From: Erysipelotrichaceae bacterium
GTDB taxonomy: Bacteria; Bacillota_I; Bacilli_A; Erysipelotrichales; Erysipelotrichaceae
DNA: 10,652 bases
Reading direction: 5' to 3'
Assembly: GCA_030533035.1 (NCBI GenBank)
Contig: JAUNJW010000047.1
Coordinates: 1 to 10,652 of the forward strand
Every line of letters begins with the position of its first letter. Position 1 is the first letter of the stretch. Shown piece by piece: positions 7,875 through 10,652 of the stretch. Below the pieces are notes generated by a model that searched no databases, was not told the origin of the DNA, and was given only the letters and a program-made list of their open reading frames with translations. A program made the position numbers and the translations under genes.

Positions 7875-9815
7875 TCAGGAAATCTTTGTGCCGGGTTCGA
7901 GGCCGTTGACTTCCACCACGGCGATCTGTCTGTCGTCTTTGCCCGCCAGCAGCATTCCTTTGGACTCAATGCCCCTGATCACAGCGGGTTTGAGGTTGGT
8001 GAGGACAACGATATTCTTGCCGATTACCTGGCCGGGTGTGTAGCTCTGGGCCAGACCGGAAACGATCTGTCTGACGTCACCCTGTCCGAGGTCGACCTTA
8101 AGCACGAACAGCTTGTCGGCTGCCGGGTGTCTTTCACAGGAAAGGACCTTGCCGACTCTGAGTTCGATCTTTTCGAAATCAGCCGGTTCGATTTCAGGCT
8201 TCTTTTCAGCCGCCTTCTTCTTGACAGCACGGTATGCCTTCTGGATCTGCTCCACCTTGGCCATGACTTCCTTTTCATTCAGTCTGGCGAAGAGGATTTC
8301 CGGCTTGTCTGTGACTCTGATGTCAGTTTCGAGCATGCCGAACTCATTGACTGTATCGAAATCCTTCTCCATTGTGTTCAGGGAGTACAGGATCTTTTCA
8401 GCTGTATCCGGCAGGAATGCCTTCAGCAGGACGCCTGCGATTCTGACGGATTCAAGCAGGTTGTAAAGAACTGTCGCGAGTCTGCCGATCTGTTCGGGAT
8501 CCTTGGCAAGAGCCCACGGCATTGTCTCGTCGATGTACTTGTTGCAGCGGGAGAAGAGATCAAGGATATCCTGGATCGCGTCCGCGACTCTGAGGTCTGC
8601 CATATGGTCAGAGACCTTTTTCACTGTCGCCAGCGCTTCCGCCTTGAGCTCGTCATCAACCGGCGCGTCATCGTGCGGGTTGGCAACGATGCCGTTGAAG
8701 TACTTATTCTGCATGGACAGGGTTCTGTTGACCAGATTGCCGAGGTTGTTGGCCAGATCGCTGTTGATTCTTTCAATCATCAGGTCATATGTGACATGGC
8801 CGTCCTGGGCGAAAGGCATCTCATGCAGCATGATGAATCTGACCGCATCAACGCCGAAGAGGCTTACCAGGTCGTCTGCGTAAATGACATTGCCCTTGGA
8901 CTTGGACATCTTGGAATCGCCTGTCAGCAGCCACGGGTGGCCGAAGACCTGCTTGGGCAGCGGTTCATTCAGCGCCATTAACATAATCGGCCAGTAGATG
9001 GTGTGGAAGCGGACAATGTCCTTGCCGATCAGATGGAGATCCGCAGGCCAGTACTTCTTATACAGCTCATCATGATTGCCGTCGGCGTCATAGCCAAGGC
9101 CGGTGATATAGTTGCTTAACGCGTCAATCCAGACATAGACAACATGGTCCGGGTCGAAGTCGACCGGGATACCCCATTTGAAGGATGTACGGGAAACGCA
9201 CAGATCCTGCAGACCGGGTCTCAGGAAGTTGTTGAGCATCTCGTTCTTTCTGCTTTCCGGCTGGATGAAATGAGGATGGTCCTCAATATACTGGATCAGC
9301 CTGTCGGCATATTTGGACATTCTGAAGAAGTAGGCTTCTTCGTCCATCGGTTTGACTTCGCCGCCGCAGACCGGGCATTTTCCGTCTTCTGTCAGCTGGC
9401 TCTTTGTATAGAAGGCTTCGCACTCATGGCAGTAGAGACCTTCATACTTACCCTTATAAATATCGCCCTGCTCATAGAGTTTCTTGAAGATCTTCTGGAT
9501 CTGCTTCTCATGATAGGCGTCGGTTGTACGGATGAACTTGTCATAGGAAATGTTCATGCAGTCAAACTGTTCCTTGATGACAGCCGCGATCTCGTCGACA
9601 AACTGCTTCGGGGACTTGCCTGCCGCCTTGGCTCTTTCCTCAACCTTCTGGCCATGTTCATCGGTTCCGGTCTGGAAACGGACGTCATAGCCGTCGTATC
9701 TCTTGTAGCGGGCAATCGCGTCTGCCAGGACAATCTCATAAACGTTGCCGATATGGGGTTTGCCTGCCGCGTACGCAATCGCAGTCGTAATGTAATAAGG
9801 CCCTTTATTCTCCAT
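7875..9815 (-). CDS. metG: Methionyl-tRNA synthetase
   Basis: This cytosolic class I synthetase charges tRNA-Met for initiation and elongation. The 646-residue product shows the HIGH-type motif HIGN (21-24), TGTDEHGQK (49-57), a zinc knuckle with two Cys pairs (C129/C132 and C147/C150), the anticodon-domain region after YVWIDALSNY (about 227-236), and KMSKS (302-306). The C-terminal ~105 residues (from about IEPADFEKIELRVGKV) are an EMAP/Arc1p-like tRNA-binding domain, as in B. subtilis MetG, which supports dimerisation and tRNA binding. I chose ATG at 9815 because AAGGAGG (9824-9830) lies 8 nt upstream. An in-frame ATG at 9917 would place coding sequence through the T-box and terminator and is not credible. 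The gene is regulated by the upstream T-box and ends at its own terminator. No motif is missing. Confidence 0.98.
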   Translation of the reverse strand: MENKGPYYITTAIAYAAGKPHIGNVYEIVLADAIARYKRYDGYDVRFQTGTDEHGQKVEERAKAAGKSPKQFVDEIAAVIKEQFDCMNISYDKFIRTTDAYHEKQIQKIFKKLYEQGDIYKGKYEGLYCHECEAFYTKSQLTEDGKCPVCGGEVKPMDEEAYFFRMSKYADRLIQYIEDHPHFIQPESRKNEMLNNFLRPGLQDLCVSRTSFKWGIPVDFDPDHVVYVWIDALSNYITGLGYDADGNHDELYKKYWPADLHLIGKDIVRFHTIYWPIMLMALNEPLPKQVFGHPWLLTGDSKMSKSKGNVIYADDLVSLFGVDAVRFIMLHEMPFAQDGHVTYDLMIERINSDLANNLGNLVNRTLSMQNKYFNGIVANPHDDAPVDDELKAEALATVKKVSDHMADLRVADAIQDILDLFSRCNKYIDETMPWALAKDPEQIGRLATVLYNLLESVRIAGVLLKAFLPDTAEKILYSLNTMEKDFDTVNEFGMLETDIRVTDKPEILFARLNEKEVMAKVEQIQKAYRAVKKKAAEKKPEIEPADFEKIELRVGKVLSCERHPAADKLFVLKVDLGQGDVRQIVSGLAQSYTPGQVIGKNIVVLTNLKPAVIRGIESKGMLLAGKDDRQIAVVEVNGLEPGTKIS

Positions 9816-9823
9816 CGTGTGCT

Positions 9824-9830
9824 CCTCCTT
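9824..9830 (-). promoter_or_regulatory. metG ribosome binding site (decides the start)
   Basis: AAGGAGG on the minus strand is 8 nt before the ATG at 9815 and just past the T-box terminator. It fixes MENKGPYY as the N-terminus. Confidence 0.9.
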
Positions 9831-9831
9831 T

Positions 9832-10074
9832 GAATTAAAAAGACATCCCGAATGAAAGGACGTCTTGCACGCGTTACCACCTTTGTCTTGTCCCATTGAA
9901 ATCATGGGACCCCTCAAACGTTATAACGGACGTCTCCGTGCCGCCTTACTGAATGTTCAGGCAGCCGGCTCCGGGGCCATCTTCTTCCAGCCGTCAGAAC
10001 AGGCTCGCATCATCCGCCTGCTTTCTGGATCCGCCGTTTCTGAAATACTCTTCCCTTCTCAGCCTTTAATAACC
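9832..10074 (-). promoter_or_regulatory. T-box riboswitch (methionine tRNA-sensing leader of metG)
   Basis: The leader controls metG by sensing uncharged tRNA. The T-box core AAAGGTGGTAACGCG (9870-9884) is near consensus, and it contains TGGT (9876-9879), which would pair with an acceptor ACCA end as in tRNA-Met. AAAGG can pair with CCTTT and GCG with CGT just downstream, giving the antiterminator. Stem I shows a basal GGCT/AGCC and GGG/CCC stem, an AGTA element (10046-10049), a CAGAAAG bulge region and a distal hairpin CAGGC/GCCTG (10016-10020 with 10000-10004). The likely specifier is ATG at 9978-9980, directly after GGAAGAAG in the expected 3' side of the specifier loop. A GTCCCAT/ATGGGAC hairpin (9890-9910) precedes the antiterminator. 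The transcript start near 10074 is predicted from the -10 box. The class is secure; the Met specificity follows from specifier and target gene together. Confidence 0.93.
9837..9866 (-). terminator. T-box regulated terminator of the metG leader
   Basis: On the minus strand AAGACGTCC (9858-9866) pairs with GGATGTCTT (9840-9848) over 9 bp including one G-T, followed by TTTTT. The 5' arm overlaps the CGTCCTTT that the antiterminator uses, so the two structures are mutually exclusive. Confidence 0.9.
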
Positions 10075-10080
10075 TTATCT

Positions 10081-10108
10081 ATTATATTTCAGCACTTGAT
10101 TTTTGCAA
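10081..10108 (-). promoter_or_regulatory. Predicted metG/T-box promoter
   Basis: A perfect -10 TATAAT (10081-10086) is preceded at 16 bp by TTGCAA (10103-10108) as a -35. The start would be close to 10074, just before stem I of the T-box. A second TATAAT on the same strand at 10167-10172 lacks a good -35 and could be an additional upstream start. Confidence 0.7.
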
Positions 10109-10124
10109 AGGTATTAAAGATATA

Positions 10125-10164
10125 TTGACCGGCCGCCTGCGGACTGTCTGCCGGACAGGGTCAA
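10125..10164. repeat. Compact inverted-repeat element between divergent promoters
   Basis: TTGACC (10125-10130) and GGTCAA (10159-10164) form a 6-bp outer repeat, extendable by three A-T pairs with one bulged A. Inside are a perfect hairpin CTGTC/GACAG (10144-10148, 10154-10158, 5-nt loop), directly adjoining the outer arm, and a short CCG/CGG arm (10033 positions later: 10133-10135 and 10140-10142). The GC-rich block is unlike its AT-rich surroundings. It lies upstream of both the metG and csp promoters and has no T-run, so it is not a standard terminator. Function unknown. Confidence 0.5.
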
Positions 10165-10225
10165 ATATTATACACTTTTAAATAATTAATGAAAGAGGGT
10201 TTCAACTTTTCTGACCTGTTTTTTC

Positions 10226-10254
10226 TTGTATTTCATACATACTGAGGATATTAT
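10226..10254 (+). promoter_or_regulatory. Predicted csp promoter
   Basis: TTGTAT (10226-10231) and TATTAT (10249-10254) are separated by 17 bp, a good vegetative-type promoter. The start near 10261 gives a leader of about 58 nt before the csp ATG. The stretch from 10165 to 10225 is otherwise AT-rich and shows nothing else I can name. Confidence 0.55.
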
Positions 10255-10318
10255 AAATATTGTATACGAGCATACTTTTTTACTCGGAGATACATAGAAA
10301 AGGAGTATCACACTAAGA

Positions 10319-10519
10319 ATGGCAACAGGGAAGGTTAAGTGGTTCAACGCCGAAAAGGGTTATGGATTCATCACAACTGACGAAGGAAAGGATGTATTCG
10401 TACATTACTCCGCAATCCAGGGTGAAGGCTTCAAGACTCTCGACTAAGGACATTCTTTCACATTTTAAATTACCGAAAGCGACCGCGGTCCTCAGGCTGG
10501 TAATGTTGTTAAGCTCTGA
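10319..10519 (+). pseudogene. CspA-family cold-shock protein gene with two in-frame stops
   Basis: Cold-shock proteins are small OB-fold RNA chaperones. The frame from ATG at 10319 gives a near-consensus start: [15 protein letters not shown], with RNP1 (KGYGFI, 13-18) and RNP2 (VFVHY, 26-30). It stops at codon 43 (TAA, 10445-10447), and a second TAA is codon 50 (10466-10468). The frame then resumes exactly with ITESDRGPQAGNVVKL and TGA at 10517-10519, so the original protein would be 66 residues, the normal length. No base is inserted or lost. Compared with the family consensus, four positions (10445, 10453, 10457, 10466) look like G changed to T. As written only 42 residues would be made, lacking the last strands of the barrel. 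AGGAG at 10301-10305 is 13 nt from the ATG, rather distant. A promoter and a terminator flank it. It is either a very recent pseudogene or a sequencing/assembly error. The family is certain; the status is not. Confidence 0.85.
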
Positions 10520-10547
10520 TCAGGAACAAATAATCATGTGACAAACG

Positions 10548-10572
10548 AGAACGGTGAACCCGTTCTTTTTTT
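10548..10572 (+). terminator. Rho-independent terminator of csp
   Basis: AGAACGG (10548-10554) and CCGTTCT (10560-10566) form a 7-bp stem with a 5-nt loop, followed by seven Ts (10566-10572). It starts 29 nt after the original csp stop. Confidence 0.88.
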
Positions 10573-10582
10573 GTGTTTTGCC

Positions 10583-10629
10583 AAAAGAAAAAAGCGGCTC
10601 ACTGACCGCCTGGTCAGGATACCGCCTTT
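10583..10629 (-). terminator. Rho-independent terminator for a convergent gene beyond the right edge
   Basis: Read on the minus strand, an outer stem (AAA-GCGG with CCGC-TTT, one bulged base; 10591-10597 with 10622-10629) surrounds a perfect inner hairpin CTGACC/GGTCAG (10602-10607, 10612-10617). It is followed by TTTTTTCTTTT. It points leftward, opposite to the csp terminator, and its source gene would lie to the right. Confidence 0.7.
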
Positions 10630-10634
10630 GAGAT

Positions 10635-10652
10635 TTATCTTCTGGTGACGTC
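10635..10652 (-). CDS. Possible last codons of a minus-strand gene entering from the right
   Basis: In one minus-strand frame the last bases read D-V-T-R-R followed by TAA (10635-10637), five nt before the leftward terminator. That is the arrangement expected at a gene end. Only five codons are visible, so neither the gene nor its function can be named, and the other two frames are also open here. Confidence 0.3.
   Translation of the reverse strand, partial: DVTRR

Noticed and set aside
8127..9833. Two long plus-strand open frames opposite metG (8127-8981 and 9144-9833)
   Set aside because: Both are antisense shadows of metG; the minus-strand product matches the synthetase along its whole length.
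9816..9917. N-terminal extension of metG by 34 codons to an ATG at 9917
   Set aside because: The extension would translate the T-box core and the regulatory terminator, and a strong AAGGAGG precedes the ATG at 9815.
9865..10128. Plus-strand open frame through the T-box leader
   Set aside because: It is antisense to a structured RNA leader and has no ribosome binding site or known motif.
10319..10519. TAA recoding or programmed read-through in csp
   Set aside because: mutS ends at TAA here, so the codon is not reassigned. Two stops plus two further clustered substitutions fit mutation or sequencing error better than recoding.

Overview
The window looks like a chromosomal housekeeping segment from a low-to-mid-GC Gram-positive bacterium (Bacillota). 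Supporting signs are strong GGAGG-type ribosome binding sites, AT-rich intergenic gaps, a tRNA-responsive T-box leader in front of metG, a Firmicutes-type NAD kinase, and a CspA-family cold-shock gene. Roughly balanced GC in the genes combined with T-box control would fit an Erysipelotrichia-like gut lineage. That placement is inference; nothing here fixes the genus.

All large genes are on the minus strand, so they read from right to left. In transcription order: a T-box leader (about 10074-9832) precedes metG (9815-7875), which ends at a strong terminator. Next come nadK (7800-7015) and, 28 bp later, a glucose-family PTS IICB-like membrane protein (6986-5427), which closes with another terminator. 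Then mutS (5351-2826) has its own extended -10 promoter. Finally uvrA starts at 2719 and runs off the left edge; about 906 codons are present. At the right end a divergent plus-strand cold-shock gene (10319-10519) is interrupted by two in-frame stops. It is followed by its own terminator, and then by a terminator on the opposite strand that probably belongs to a gene entering from beyond the right edge.

The genes form functional groups rather than one pathway. metG is an autonomously regulated aminoacyl-tRNA synthetase. mutS and uvrA put mismatch repair and nucleotide-excision repair next to each other, without mutL or uvrB in view. nadK supplies NADP and is probably co-transcribed with the PTS-like protein.

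No defence system, mobile element, CRISPR array or clearly new system is visible. The observations most worth following are: (1) the PTS-like protein, which keeps the IIC-IIB architecture but has lost the phosphorylatable cysteine and the usual IIC signature residues; (2) the cold-shock gene, where four apparent G-to-T changes in 22 bases create two stops in an otherwise near-consensus frame; (3) a 36-nt dyad in the predicted uvrA leader; and (4) a compact inverted-repeat element between the divergent metG and csp promoters.
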